NCBI GenBank assembly: GCA_030220185.1
Contig: JASPKZ010001598.1
Span: forward strand, 343,001-407,000
Origin: Diploptera punctata
Taxonomy: Eukaryota > Arthropoda > Insecta > Blattodea > Blaberidae
Length of the DNA: 64,000 nucleotides
Direction: 5' to 3'
The translations under genes and the position numbers were made by a program. The notes beneath the pieces are model-generated. The model was not told the origin of the DNA. It saw only the letters and a program-made list of their open reading frames with translations, and searched no databases. Positions 52,550 through 63,094 of the stretch are shown here, one piece after another. Numbering within the stretch: position 1 is the stretch's first letter; each line of letters starts with the position of its first letter.

Positions 52550-53475
52550 CAAAATAAATAAAACTAAAACAACACGCTTTATTAAAAACCGAACTAAAAA
52601 ATGAAAAATAATTTCAAATTCCAACACGCTTGGATAAAATTAAAGTGGTCAACAAAAACATCATCTGCAACACATCTAGAATAAAACCAGAGTTATCTAC
52701 AAAAAAAAAAATATTTTACCATCAAAAGCGTGGGGTGCTCTTTATCAATTAATATATTTGATAATAAACAGATATTTGTAAACTTAAAGTCTCTAAGAAG
52801 AAAATGTAAAAATCATGAACAGCACCCCACGCTTTTGATGGTAAAATTATGTTTTTGTTGTAGATAACTCTAGTTTTATTCTATATGTGTTGGGGATGAT
52901 ATTTTTGTTGACCACTTCAATTTTATCCCAAGCGTGTTGGAAATTAAAATTATTTTTCATTTTTTAGTTCGGTTTTCTAATAAAGCGTGTTGTTTTACTT
53001 TTTTAAACTATTATTTCTTTTTTGTAAATTTTCAGTTTAATTGATTGTCATAAACCGGAATCCCATGAAAATTTAATTGCTTACGATATTTTTAGTGTCT
53101 AGGCAAGAATATAATTATATATATTTTTTAATGATTATTATCTAACAATATTATATCTTCTAAAAAACTTTCGGGCCGGATTTGAACCAACGGCCTATGG
53201 ATTACTGAAATTATATACCACTGCAGTCCACCACTCTACCAACTGAGCTATCAGAGGATATAACATTAATTTCTTACAACGATGGACTAAAAAGTCGATA
53301 AGTCCGCAAACCTATCATATTTTATATATTATTTATGAAATTATTGCATTGTCATTGGTCCTTTACAAGTAATTATACAAAGTTTCAAGTCGATCCAACG
53401 TTTTTAAGTGGGTGAAAATCGTGTTGAAAGATTCCGTTACATAGATAGATACAGGTCAAGCTAATATAAAGCGTG
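52550..53475 (-). mobile_element. Tyr composite, copy 4 (about 925 bp)
   Basis: Mirror image of copy 3: foldback at the left (52,555-53,010), spacer, tRNA-Tyr-like gene at 53168-53258 and one left block ending GCTAATATAAAGCGTGTA at the right. Copies 3 and 4 are very similar in the spacer and tRNA part and diverge less from each other than from copies 1 and 2. Confidence 0.83.
53168..53258 (-). pseudogene. tRNA-Tyr-like pseudogene with intron
   Basis: Same sequence as the copy at 50.8 kb with a few changes; intron-like insert GGTATATAATTTCAG retained; B box GGTTCAAATCC; T run after the 3' end. Confidence 0.72.
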
Positions 53476-53918
53476 TAATTAAATAGTAGTTTAAATTCCC
53501 TTCCGACAGGTTGTGCCACTGTAACACCTGGGTGGCGTGTATTATGAAGGTACAAATAGGTCTAAGATCAGAGGTTAAGTAAACTAAGTGGATTGGACTG
53601 GAATAATTTTAATAGTTGAGGAGACTGCATATAAGGTAGGCCTAACATAGTTTTGTAATGTTATGTTATTTTTTTATATTGTGACTAATACCTCTGTGGA
53701 ATTTTAATATGGAGTATTTTAACTTTTTATTTACAAAATAAACATAAAAGTATTTAGGATAACCTCCCAGGCAGTGAAATGAGTTACAGTGGAAGAAAGA
53801 GCAGCGTGGGAGCGGGCGGGATTTATACGACAAGTAGAGCTTAATGACGTTTAAACATCACACTCTGCCCCAAAAGCTATGTTAATCACTAGACACCGGA
53901 CTTTGGCAGAATGCCTTT
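53476..53918. other. No gene seen
   Basis: Mixed unique-looking sequence with GC-richer pieces (CACCTGGGTGGCGTGTATTA; GAGCGGGCGGGATTT). No frame or repeat recognised. Confidence 0.4.
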
Positions 53919-53922
53919 TTAA

Positions 53923-54142
53923 CCCTTAAATTCGTAATGTATCCTTTTGGATACATCAGTTGGTTTAATTAATTCAATATTTTAAATAAATCAGATGAAA
54001 ACGAACAAAAAGAATCCACTTAAATGTGTGTCTAATTATACAATATACATAATAATAACAGTTTCACAATATTCCGTTTTCACTGCGGTCCGCCACATTC
54101 AAATAATTAACAAAGGAAATTTGTGTTTTGCCAATTTAAGGG
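53923..54142. mobile_element. TTAA element 2, 220-bp MITE
   Basis: Ends CCCTTAAATTCGTAATG and, reversed, CCCTTAAATTGGCAAAACAC. TTAA at 53919-53922 and 54143-54146. Subterminal palindrome GTATCCTTTTGGATAC. It shares its ends with TTAA element 1. No coding capacity of its own; the 83-codon frame over it is not conserved. Confidence 0.88.
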
Positions 54143-54289
54143 TTAAATACGTCAAATCTATTTTCAATTTGAAAGAGAATCTGTACCAATTATACCTCTG
54201 TGATTCAAATGCCACAGTTTTATGTTGCTTTTTTTTAAAAATATAAATGCCTAAATTACGAAATAAATGCTTCTCCTGCCTTTATCTGA

Positions 54290-54735
54290 TTTTTTATTTA
54301 TTTTAACATTCATGAGAGCATCATATATGCTTTAGGACGTTTTCAGATTACAATCTGTACATAAACAGCAATATAAAATATAACACATACATAAATATAT
54401 AATGAAACTAATTTACATTCTAGATAAAATACACCGTAATACCAAGGGGCAGCACTTTCACAACAACAAAAAAGATGGAGATGCAATTCCAATCAAATAT
54501 TACTTACAATTTTTAATTTGGGTATTCACCCATACTTCATGGAATGTAAGACAATAAAATGTTCTTTACAGCAAGTTTAAATTTTCTGCTCGTAAGAAGC
54601 TTAACATTGGAAGGGAGATGATTATATAGATTAGTACCTCTATGTGATATGTTAATACTTCTGGTCAGCCTGTGACAATTTTTTCTACCATTATTTAATG
54701 AATTATTAAAAATTGCCAGTAGGAACATTTTTATT
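54290..54735 (-). pseudogene. Jockey/CR1-type retrotransposon, C-terminal fragment
   Basis: Minus-strand frame at 54,728-54,537: RSINISHRGTNLYNHLPSNV followed by KFKLAVKNILLSYIP. The LYN.LP..VK......FK...K..L pattern is typical of the very end of Jockey- or CR1-type ORF2. An AT-rich 3' UTR follows to about 54,290. Confidence 0.6.
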
Positions 54736-54855
54736 TATTTCTATAACCGTTACAATGAAAGTGACTTCACAGAATGTATATTATTGTCTTTCAGTCAGTG
54801 AATAATTATTCTCTTTGCAATAATAAGTGCTGCTGTGCAAAAAATATATAAATAA

Positions 54856-55389
54856 CACTGAGCAACAAAAAAAAATTGTCTCAGAAAGAAAAATACGTGA
54901 TTCTGATAGTATTTTTTCTCCTGAATTCAAATATGATATCGGTTTTTCTCCATCACGCAAGGTTTCCGAGAGACAGGAATTTATAATTTCAAACACTTTA
55001 ATATTTTCTACATTCGTAACTACACAACATTCGAACATACTGACTTGCATAGAAAGTACAATATGACGATTTTCTGCTATATTTCGCCTGTGGAGCATCC
55101 CTCTTGATTGTCCAACAATAATCGGCCAGCATATTAGGATTCCATTTGCCTTGATATCTCTTTTCCATAACAGAAGTCTCCTGAGTTAGCTCATTTGGTT
55201 TTATTTTACAAAGGACAAATGACGAAAAAACGTTTATTAAAAAAAATTATTTAAATCCATTAATTGAAATTGAAATAAAAAAACTGTGGGTGATGGAGAA
55301 ATTCCGATTTGCATATTTGAAAACACAATAAAAAACTGCATTAAGTAGAACTATTGGTACTCATGAGACAAAAATCATGTTGATCAGTG
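54856..55389. mobile_element. CACTG element, copy 2 (534 bp)
   Basis: Ends CACTGAGCAACAAAAAA and, reversed, CACTGATCAACATGATTTTT. 3-bp target duplication TAA. The internal block occurs once, unlike in copy 1. CACTR ends with a 3-bp duplication fit the CACTA/EnSpm superfamily. No transposase. Confidence 0.82.
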
Positions 55390-55596
55390 TAATAGAAAGC
55401 GTTTTAATTATCGTTCGTGTTATTTGAAAAGGCAACAAATGGTGCGGGTATAATTTGAGCTTTTCTTTCAGTTCTCATTGCGACGTTGTTGTAGATAGCA
55501 TTCAGTATTCCTTTACGAGGTCAAGTGCAAAGTTACGTTAATACTTTTGGATCCTACTTATTTTGTACTGATTGTAAAGTACTCTCGTGCAAAATA

Positions 55597-56185
55597 TGAT
55601 TTTTTGCGCGATAGTGTGTTTTGTCGTACTTACAGCAATGGCGACCATTATTGAAAGTTCAACTTCGTACATTTTCGGGGTTGACAACCTAAATAACTAT
55701 ACTGTAATATTACATTTACACCCACGTGCGGGAAGTGAAACCACTGCCCTTTATATATACTACGTACAATGTAAATACAAAAAATATCCAAAAAGGTAGT
55801 GTTAATATACATTATACGATACAAATCATTGTATTTTAAATGAACTGAACTTTATTTAAAACAATATAAAACAATAACTACGGTACTTGCGGCCATTTTA
55901 TCAATAATTGTTCTCCTGTTGTTTCTACTAATAAACATTGCCCACACTGTTAACGTTAGTCAATTGTTTACAATGAACGCAAATATTTCCAACAAAGATG
56001 TTATTATTTTACTATTATATAATTATTTGGAAACACCATCGCGCAAAAAATAACGTACAACGCACGTTTGTGAAGTGTTTTAAGAATCTCGAAATTTAAA
56101 AACCTCGCTATCGCTCGGGTTTTAAACATTTTTCTTCGATTCTGTAAAAACCACTTCCCAACCTCGCATCGTAATAGATACTATT
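55597..56185 (+). mobile_element. GCGC element, copy 3
   Basis: Begins TTTTTTGCGCGATA; contains ACGTGCGGGAAGTGAAACC and ATCGCGCAAAAAATAACG; ends CACTTCCCAACCTCGCATCG. The 70-codon frame at 55587-55799 is not conserved in the other copies. Confidence 0.75.
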
Positions 56186-56471
56186 ATAATTGTCTTTTAT
56201 TGCCTATTTTAGCTATTTATAATGCAAATTTTCCTGCCTATTTTAATTATTTATAATGCCTAAACTTCCGGTATCTGTTAATCACCTACATCTAACAGCT
56301 TCATGTTTCTTATTTCCTTCCTTCCCTTACTTCCACTTCTCAACTTACATATAGGCCACTACTGTACCATAAGTAATATACGATGTATGTTTTTTTTTCA
56401 TTCATTCATTCATTCATTCTGAGAATTTTCCTGATCACTGAGGGTTTTCTCCAACCAATCTTAGTAATTAA

Positions 56472-56774
56472 AAGGTAAAGTGTTCCCACAACAGGCCTCA
56501 GGAGGCCCTTGGGGTAGTAGGAGGTTAAGGCTCCCACTTTTTCTAGACAATCGGCACTTTGATGTCAGCCGGGTTGTCAGCCCTGCGTGACGGCCGCCTT
56601 TACCCCAGAACAAGCGTCTGGTACTCATTTCCGTTAGAGGCTGAGTCGACCCCAGGGCCATAGTGCCGCCAGAGGGTTTGGGTCAGTTTAAAAATCCTGA
56701 CCCCAACGGGACTTGAACCCTCGACCCTCCGGCTTGTAGCTCAGTGCCTTAACCACTACGCTACGGCGTGCCCC
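56472..56774 (-). mobile_element. SINE-C, full-length
   Basis: 303-bp minus-strand copy with an exact 14-bp target duplication ATCTTAGTAATTAA (56458-56471, 56775-56788). The cleanest SINE-C here. Confidence 0.94.
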
Positions 56775-56857
56775 ATCTTAGTAATTAACATGAATTTAAA
56801 AAATATATTAATGACTACGGACTTACAGACTATCAGTTTACAACAAACATTCACAAA

Positions 56858-57268
56858 TTCCCCTTAATTAAAGTTCTCCATCGTTCTCTGTCCTCTGTGT
56901 CTTCATCTGTTACACCAAATTTCCACATTGAATTTTGAATGTTTGTCTTCCAGGTTGTTCTTGGTCTTCCTTTCCTGTTCCTTCTTTTAATTTTCCATGC
57001 ATAGACGGCCTTTGGTAGTCTTCCATCCTGCATTCTACTTACGTGTCCATACCATTTTAACCTTCTGTGTTCAATCTTATCCTATATATTTCTTTCTGCA
57101 TTCATCCGCTTTCTAATTTCTGTATTTGTTATTTTTTTCCAGTCGAGATTTTTTGGCAGCTCTTCTCCAAAAATCCATTTCAACTGAAGTTTTTCTCTTG
57201 ACATGTTTTTGTGTCATTGTCCAAATTTCCGATCCATATAACATTATACTTTATAGTATGGATTTATA
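56858..57268 (-). pseudogene. RTE-XI C-terminal part
   Basis: Minus-strand translation: MLYGSEIWTMTQKHVKRKTS, VEMDFWRRAAKKSRLEKNNK, a stop-rich middle, KVKMVW, RMQDGRLPKAVYAWKIKRRN and RKGRPRTTWKTNIQNSM ending WRTLIKGNL. A separate family with WRTL at the end. Confidence 0.72.
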
Positions 57269-57334
57269 AATAAATATTTTTTGAACTAAATTTTATATGG
57301 AATGTTTTCTAATAATAATTTAAACTACTCTTTA

Positions 57335-57962
57335 AAGGAGTAATTGTCACTCGTTAAGGTGGCATTTAAAACAGTATATTACGATGCGAGGTTGGAAAAT
57401 GGTGTTTACAGAAGCGAGGATATGATTAAAAACCGAGTGATAGCTAGGTTCTTATTTTCCGAGATTCTGTAAAATGTCCCGCGCCGTAGCCGAGCGGTTA
57501 AGGCAGGAAGCCTTGGCGCAGAGCTACGGGACTTGCGCTGGTTCGAGTCTCCATGGGGGAAAAAAATTTTCTCATGGTATTTCGGCCAGTATGGGACCGG
57601 TGCCCACCCAGCATCGTGAGGCAATTGGGTAGCTACAATAAGTAGCGGCTCCAGGTTGAGGAACCAGCTATAACGGCTGGGGGACTCGACATGCTAACCA
57701 CATGTCACCCCTACACTGGCTGTTGATCATCTACCTCTGTGATTGACACATGTGGATGTGAAGGGCCAGCAGCCGGCTGGTAAAAGAGCAACCGCTGAAA
57801 AGTGGAAAGACCCTCAATCGGAGATTCTGTAAAATACTTCACAAACGTGCGTTGTACATTATTTTTTGCACTATGGTGTTTTCAAAATAATAAATAATAG
57901 CTTCTTTGTTCAAAATATTTGCGTTCATTATAGACAACTGACTGACGTTAACAGTGTGGGCA
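57335..57962 (-). mobile_element. GCGC element, copy 4, split by SINE-D
   Basis: Reversed copy: GATGCGAGGTTGGAAAATGG, CGAGTGATAGCTAGGTTCTT up to 57,475, then after the SINE AATACTTCACAAACGTGCGT, TTATTTTTTGCACTATGG and GTTAACAGTGTGGGCAATG. It ends where the Penelope-like copy starts. Confidence 0.8.
57476..57820 (+). mobile_element. SINE-D, full-length (345 bp)
   Basis: Head GCGCCGTAGCCGAGCGGTTA, B box TGGTTCGAGTCTCC, body with ATGGGACCGGTGCCCACCCA, tail AGGGCCAGCAGCCGGCTGG. Exact 15-bp target duplication GAGATTCTGTAAAAT at 57461-57475 and 57821-57835. The head looks like a class II (Leu/Ser) tRNA. Confidence 0.94.
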
Positions 57963-58310
57963 ATGTATGGAATGTCCCGTAGATGATGTTCTGATAATTT
58001 ACGACAACGAAAATTCAATAGAGAAAGATATTTTAATAGAACTAAACAGGATGCATGAAAAAATAAAATTCACATCAGAAACAGAAAATAACAATTCAAT
58101 AAATTGCCTAGATTTTACGCTAACAAAAAGTTTAAATAATAATAGTTTGGGCATTGGCATATACAGAAAACCTACAAGCAATACAATCGCCATCCATAAA
58201 ACATCCACACATCCTCCACAACAAAAGATAGCACTTTCAGCTTAATCAACAGAATGATGTAACTACCACTTACACAAGAAAATTGTAACAAAGAATTAAA
58301 TTATATAAAA

Positions 58311-59105
58311 TTCCTGGCTCACAAAAATGGATATAATGAGGAAATTATTAACAAATTAATTATGAAACAAAAGAGAAAAAAGAACTAAGTAGGGAAATTG
58401 ATAAAAGAGATAATAAGTCGGTATACTTAACATATGCAAGCATAGAAACACAAAAGATAGCAAAAACATGACAAAAACATAAAAATTGCTTACAGAACAA
58501 ATAACAAACTAAATAATAATTTCAAAAAAAATAGAAGAAACAAACATATATCAAAATAAAGGAGTTTACAAATTAAATGAACTTCCTTAGAAGAACAAAA
58601 GGCTACACAAGATTGGATCGGACAAGGAATGAAGATATAAGAACAGAGTTAAATATATATCCATTGGATGAGAAAATCAGAGAATATAGAGAGAATCCTG
58701 GCTCACAAAAATGGATATAATGAGGAAATTATTAACAAATTAATTATGAAACAAAAGAGAAAAGAAGAACTAACAAACATCGCACAACTAAGTAGGGAAA
58801 TTGATGAAAGAGATAATAAGTGGGTATACTTAACATATGCAGGCATAGAAACACAAAAGATAGCAAAAATTCTAAAAAAAACATGACAAAAACATAAAAA
58901 TTGCCTACAGAACAAATAAACTAAATAATATAATTTCAAAAAAAAATAGAAGAAACAAACATATATCAAAATAAAGGAGTTTACAAATTAAATGAACTTC
59001 CTTAGAAGAACAAAAGGCTACACAAGATTGGATCGGACAAGGAATGAAGATATAAGAACAGAGTTAAATATATATCCATTGGATGAGAAAATCAGAGAAT
59101 ATAGA
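58311..59105 (+). repeat. Tandem segmental duplication (383 and about 410 bp)
   Basis: CCTGGCTCACAAAAATGG starts both units (58,312 and 58,696). Both contain the Penelope linker and the first part of the RTE-VII fragment up to GAGAATATAGAGAGAA. Unit 1 lacks about 27 bp around GAACTAACAAACATCGCAC that unit 2 retains. The duplication is therefore younger than the RTE-VII insertion. Confidence 0.92.
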
Positions 59106-59279
59106 GAGAAATGGTTTACACATGTGGAAAGAATGAATGTAACAAGATTACCAAGATCAGCATTCAACAACAAGCCAAGAGGTTCAAGAAATGTAGGAAG
59201 GCCAGTGAAAAGATGGACAGAACAACTGTGAGGCGGAACGGGCAATCTGTCTAGCCCGTGAAATGAAGAAGAAGAAGAA
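58993..59279 (+). pseudogene. RTE-VII 3' fragment inside the Penelope-like element
   Basis: MNFLRRTKGYTRLDRTRNED, LNIYPLDEKIREYREKWFTH, RMNVTRLPRSAFNNKPRGSR, NVGRPVKRWTEQL, stop, then a GAA tail. It lies between the GVYKL and FYIGR halves of the GIY-YIG domain. Confidence 0.9.
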
Positions 59280-59640
59280 GATATTTGTAACAAATTTTAC
59301 ATAGGAAGAACCACTAGAAACTTCACGACAAGATTTAATGAACATTTCAGAGATTTCATATAGAATGAAGGTAAATCCAGTTTTTCAAAACATATAGCAG
59401 AAGCAGGACATCAATTGAACACAATAAACAACGTATTATCGATCTTGCATAGAGAAAACGATATATCGAAAATCAATGTTCTCGAAGAATTAGAAACCAT
59501 CAAGGAAATCACAAATAAACACCTGCTGAACGAGAACATACCCATCAATATAAACCCTCTGTACAAAATAATTACCAACAACAGTCAGTACCAAAATGAA
59601 AGCAGAAGATGATACATAAGTTATCGAAAGACCTCCTATG

Positions 59641-60057
59641 AAACAACACTGCAAATTACTGAGAACGACTGAGATATCAGGTTGTGTTACACAATTATTA
59701 AAAATTTAACACAGTAACCTCATCGGAGTGTTATAATGTATTTTAAAAACATTGATTAGTGTAAGTACAGCATCAACATAAGTTTACGACACAATTACCT
59801 TCATTAATTTAAACCCTGATCATTTATAATTTGGTCACTAAAGAACAACATTACTAGGGCAATGCATTTAATGATCTATAAATTGGTAAAAAATGCAAAA
59901 TAAAAAATGCATTCATGACCTAAAAAATGCAAAAAAATGACCAATAAAATAAAATAAAAGAATAAAATGTTAAGAATTACCAATAAAAATACTATTTATA
60001 AGATTAAGTACTCACTTGATTACTGAATTACATAAAATTTAACTTAACATCAAAATA
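59641..60057. other. No gene seen; Penelope 3' flank
   Basis: AT-rich sequence after the Penelope-like frame, with AAAAAATGCAAAAAAATGAC-type low-complexity runs. Confidence 0.45.
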
Positions 60058-60061
60058 TTAA

Positions 60062-60363
60062 CCCATTCGCCTCAAAAGACGAGGTAGACTCGCCGGCGGT
60101 TAAATGGCCTTCAACTCAGAGGACAAGATACACTTGCTTAACTCTGGCGTTATATATTTTGCAATATTTTGTACATCCCTTCGCATGGTAATCTTTTGTT
60201 AACATTTATGAAGAGTAGAGAAATGTGTTTTGGCCATCACCCTTATTGTGATCCCAACTACAGTTATCTTTTGTTTGTTTTGAAGTCTGAAAATAGACGA
60301 TATAATTTACGTTGTCTGGTAACTGGAGAAATTCATTGAGCATTTAAACCTGAAGCGAATGGG
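60062..60363. mobile_element. TTAA element 3 (302 bp)
   Basis: Ends CCCATTCGCCTCAAAAG and, reversed, CCCATTCGCTTCAGG, with TTAA at 60058-60061 and 60364-60367. The CCC start and TTAA target are those of piggyBac-like elements. Its interior differs from TTAA elements 1 and 2. No coding. Confidence 0.82.
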
Positions 60364-60367
60364 TTAA

Positions 60368-60559
60368 AAGAAAATTATTTAAAAATATATATTACAGTAC
60401 CTTTTATTGCAGAAAATCCATTTAAATTACACAGTGCACTTTTACAGCAATTTTGAATTGCAGTTAACAATCAGAATAAGGGTACAAGCTATCATAAGCT
60501 CTAAGAAATTGAATATGATTCCTAGAAGTGGGCAAGTTTTATGCACATACCTTGAAAAA
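60368..60559. other. No gene seen
   Basis: Short AT-rich spacer before the RTE-IX copy. Confidence 0.5.
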
Positions 60560-62018
60560 TAGGGGTAATAGACATAAATGAATTAGAAATGGCTTTGAAA
60601 ACCACTAAGAATAGGAAAGCAACAGGATTAGATAATATAAATATGGAATTAATCAAATATAGTGGAATATTGTGTAAACTACGAATACTTCATCTAATTA
60701 ATATATGTTGGCAGACCTATGGGATTCCAACCACTTGGAAAACAGCAATTGTCAAGAATATATTCAAAAGAGGAGACCGGAGAAATTGCGAGAATTACAG
60801 AGGGATTAGCTTAATGAATACTGGCTACAAAATATATACGAAAATAATAAATAATAGATTGAGAAACATAACAGAAGTAATAATAAGTGAAAATCAAAGT
60901 GGATTCAGAAAGGGAAGGTCATGTATAGACAATGTCTTTACACTGAAACAACTCATAGAAAAGAGAAGAGAACATAACTTAGAAACTCACATAGGATTTA
61001 TAGATTTGGATAAGGCCTTCGATCGAGTAAACAGACAAAAATTATGGGAAATATTACGAATGAAAGGATACCCGCTGTGCCTTGTAGAAACAATAAAGAC
61101 ATTATATGAAGACACAAATATAATTATAGATACCGGATTCAAAAGAACAGATGCAATCAAAACAAATACTGGATTACGACAAGGATGTAGTTTATCACCC
61201 ACTTTGTTTAATATATATATAGACGATATTTTTAATAAATGGAAAGTTTTAGTAAATCCAGGAATAAGAATGGATAATAAAATGTGCATAAATAATCTTT
61301 TATTTGCTGACGATGTAATCATAATACAGAAAAATGAAGACGACTTACAGAAATCAATGCATGCATTAAATGAAATATGTAAATTATACGATCTAAAAAT
61401 TTCTGTAAGGAAAACGAAGACCATGGCTTTTAGAGGAAGAGATCCAGTGAGAACCAAAATTATTTTAGAAAATCAAAGTATAGAACAGGTGTCTAGTTTC
61501 AAATATTTGGGCTGTGATGTTGGCTACAATGTGGAAAGAGATATTGACTCCAAAATAAATAAATTTCAGACGGTGTGTGGAACAATACAGAGAACATTCA
61601 AAAATAAAATTAGAAAAGAAACCAAGATAAAAATGTATAATGTTATGGCGGTTCCCACAATATTGTATGGATGTGAAACTTGGGCTCCAGTGAAAAGACA
61701 GAAGGATAGAATACAGACGGCAGAGATGCGGTTCCTAAGACAAGTAAAAGGATGTACAAGACTTGATAGAATAAGAAATGAGGATATAAGAGAAGAATTG
61801 AAAGTACAGCCTTTGTTGGATAAAGTCACGAATTACAGACAGAAATGGATTGATCACATGGATGGAATGAGCAAGGAGAGATATCCATTGTTAGCCAGAA
61901 ATTATCAAGCAAGAGGAAGGCGTGATGTTGGAAGACCTAGAAGACGTTGGGCTGATGCATTATGAAGTCGGAACGGGCAATTGCCTAATCCCTGGAGTGA
62001 TGATGATGATGATGATAG
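60560..62018 (+). mobile_element. RTE-IX retrotransposon, 5' truncated, GAT tail
   Basis: Sequence homologous to RTE coding begins at GGGGTAATAGACATAAATG (GVIDINELEMAL) at about 60,562, without a start codon, and ends after TCCCTGGAGTGATGATGATG near 62,016. The endonuclease domain and 5' end are missing. The partner at 32,377-32,936 has the same 3' end. Confidence 0.9.
60589..61965 (+). CDS. Non-LTR reverse transcriptase (RTE-like), open frame of 458 codons
   Basis: The only long intact frame in the window. It would polymerise cDNA from element RNA at a nicked target. Visible blocks: KNRKATGLDNINMELIKY (residues 7-24), TTWKTAIVKNIFKRGDR, NYRGISLMNTGYKIYTKI, ISENQSGFRKGRSCIDNV, IGFIDLDKAFDRVNRQKLW with catalytic D at 139 or 141, GLRQGCSLSPTLFNIYIDDI (195-214), LLFADDVIII with FADD at 239-242, SSFKYLGCDV, VPTILYGCETWAPVKRQ, EMRFLRQVKGCTRLDRIRN and a C-terminal RRDVGRPRRRWADAL. 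The endonuclease is absent through 5' truncation, and the methionine at 60,589 is simply the first one: the frame is open further upstream. It resembles RTE/BovB-type ends, but clade assignment needs a tree. Confidence 0.92.
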   Translation: MALKTTKNRKATGLDNINMELIKYSGILCKLRILHLINICWQTYGIPTTWKTAIVKNIFKRGDRRNCENYRGISLMNTGYKIYTKIINNRLRNITEVIISENQSGFRKGRSCIDNVFTLKQLIEKRREHNLETHIGFIDLDKAFDRVNRQKLWEILRMKGYPLCLVETIKTLYEDTNIIIDTGFKRTDAIKTNTGLRQGCSLSPTLFNIYIDDIFNKWKVLVNPGIRMDNKMCINNLLFADDVIIIQKNEDDLQKSMHALNEICKLYDLKISVRKTKTMAFRGRDPVRTKIILENQSIEQVSSFKYLGCDVGYNVERDIDSKINKFQTVCGTIQRTFKNKIRKETKIKMYNVMAVPTILYGCETWAPVKRQKDRIQTAEMRFLRQVKGCTRLDRIRNEDIREELKVQPLLDKVTNYRQKWIDHMDGMSKERYPLLARNYQARGRRDVGRPRRRWADAL

Positions 62019-62029
62019 TTAGCAAAACA

Positions 62030-62477
62030 ACTACTTAATTCCAAGATATTGTATTGACAAGGAAAAATACTGAATTATAATAAAAATCTTACATCAAATA
62101 CAAATAATGTTAGAGCCTTCCGGAAAAGTGTAAAAAATGCTCAAAATGACCTAAAAATTGCCAAAAAATGACCTATCCCTAAAAAAGTAGAACAATGGAA
62201 AAAAATGCCCTAACAAATTGCTTTTATTTAATCCGTTTTTTAATGCGGTACATTTTCATATATGCAAGCAATGTTTCAACCCTCATAAGAAAAAGATGTA
62301 AAATCATTAATTGCCTTGCCCTAAACATTACTATACAGAATGTGACCACCGAGACGCCAGTAGCTACAGAACATTCTCGATAAGTAAACCACACGTGATA
62401 CATTAGTACTCTTCTTTGACCACGGTTGTACGTGAGAAAACAAGTTTGATTGAAAGGGGATGATTACGTGGCATCAC
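62030..62477. other. No gene seen
   Basis: AT-rich, with AAAAATG-rich stretches near 62,130-62,200. The 62-codon frame at 62195-62383 shows no motif. Confidence 0.45.
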
Positions 62478-62640
62478 CTCTAGCCGCTGTTCCAGTAATG
62501 GAGTTCACCTATCACCATCATATCATAGAGGTAACGTAGCTACACCTTCCAGAAATTGATTACAATTCCACCAATGCCAGGGAAGAAAGCCACAAATGTC
62601 ATAAAATATAACCTTGTGGCATTTGGACAAAAATACATAT
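62478..62640 (+). mobile_element. SINE-A2 tail fragment, diverged
   Basis: TATCACCATCATATCATAGAG, ACACCTTCCAGAAATTGATT and CCTTGTGGCATTTGGAC align with the A2 tail; the head is absent. Confidence 0.6.
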
Positions 62641-62649
62641 ATTAAGCCT

Positions 62650-63090
62650 ATATATATATATGACATTCGTTGAACAGTCCGGTTATCTCTTTGGAGCTTG
62701 CAAGTGTTTTAAAGTGTCCCCTGATTACGCTACTAACGTTCTGCACGGTTAGTCCTTTGGAGGGGCTGCCTCCTTAAAGGCTTTGGACTTGCTTCCTTAT
62801 GTTTTATCCCCACAGGGATGTTTGCCTCTTCCGCCTTCTTCCGTTGAGGACTTCACTCTTGTTTCCCCGAGCTGGGTATATTATATCATCCCCAGAGATT
62901 GAGTTGCCACTTCCGCCATTTTCGCCGTTCCGATATTTCTATCTCCGCCGTGTCTGCCGTTGTGGTCTTCCGTGTTTGCAGCTTCCAGTGTGGTCGTTGC
63001 TCCCACGTTGCGGATTATTCTTAGTTCCCTCTTCTCTTATCTAACCGCAAGCCAAGGCTTCCCGGTTATGATCGTCTGGGTCATTGGTAC
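62650..63090. other. C/T-rich, GC-richer block of unknown origin
   Basis: Unlike its surroundings, this 430-bp stretch is rich in CTTCC and GCCGTT (GAGTTGCCACTTCCGCCATT; TCCGCCGTGTCTGCCGTTGT). The 81-codon frame at 62799-63044 is proline- and leucine-rich and unrecognised. It could be an LTR, a SINE or host sequence; I cannot tell which. Confidence 0.35.
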
Positions 63091-63094
63091 TAAG

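Larger units (their letters stand above)
57963..59640 (+). pseudogene. Penelope-like element, RT part plus GIY-YIG, rearranged
   Basis: The start reads ECPVDDVLIIYDNENSIEKD (catalytic DD), LIELNRMHEKIKFTSETENN, INCLDFTL and GIGIYRKPTSNTIAIHKTST, typical of Penelope-like RT. A linker (FLAHKNGYNEEIINKLIMKQ, QLSREIDERDNKWVYLTYAG) follows, then GVYKL, an RTE-VII insertion, and CNKFYIGRTTRNFTTRFNEH, HIAEAGHQLNTINNVLSILH, ENIPININPLYKII. The GIY-YIG nuclease motif is thus split. A segment is duplicated in tandem, and stops and frameshifts are common. 5' truncated. Confidence 0.88.

Noticed and set aside
53480..53535. Possible exon after a pyrimidine tract and GACAG
   Set aside because: The donor (AAGGTACAAA) is weak and the open stretch very short; no support.
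60987..61457. 156-codon minus frame
   Set aside because: It is the antisense shadow of the intact reverse transcriptase frame.
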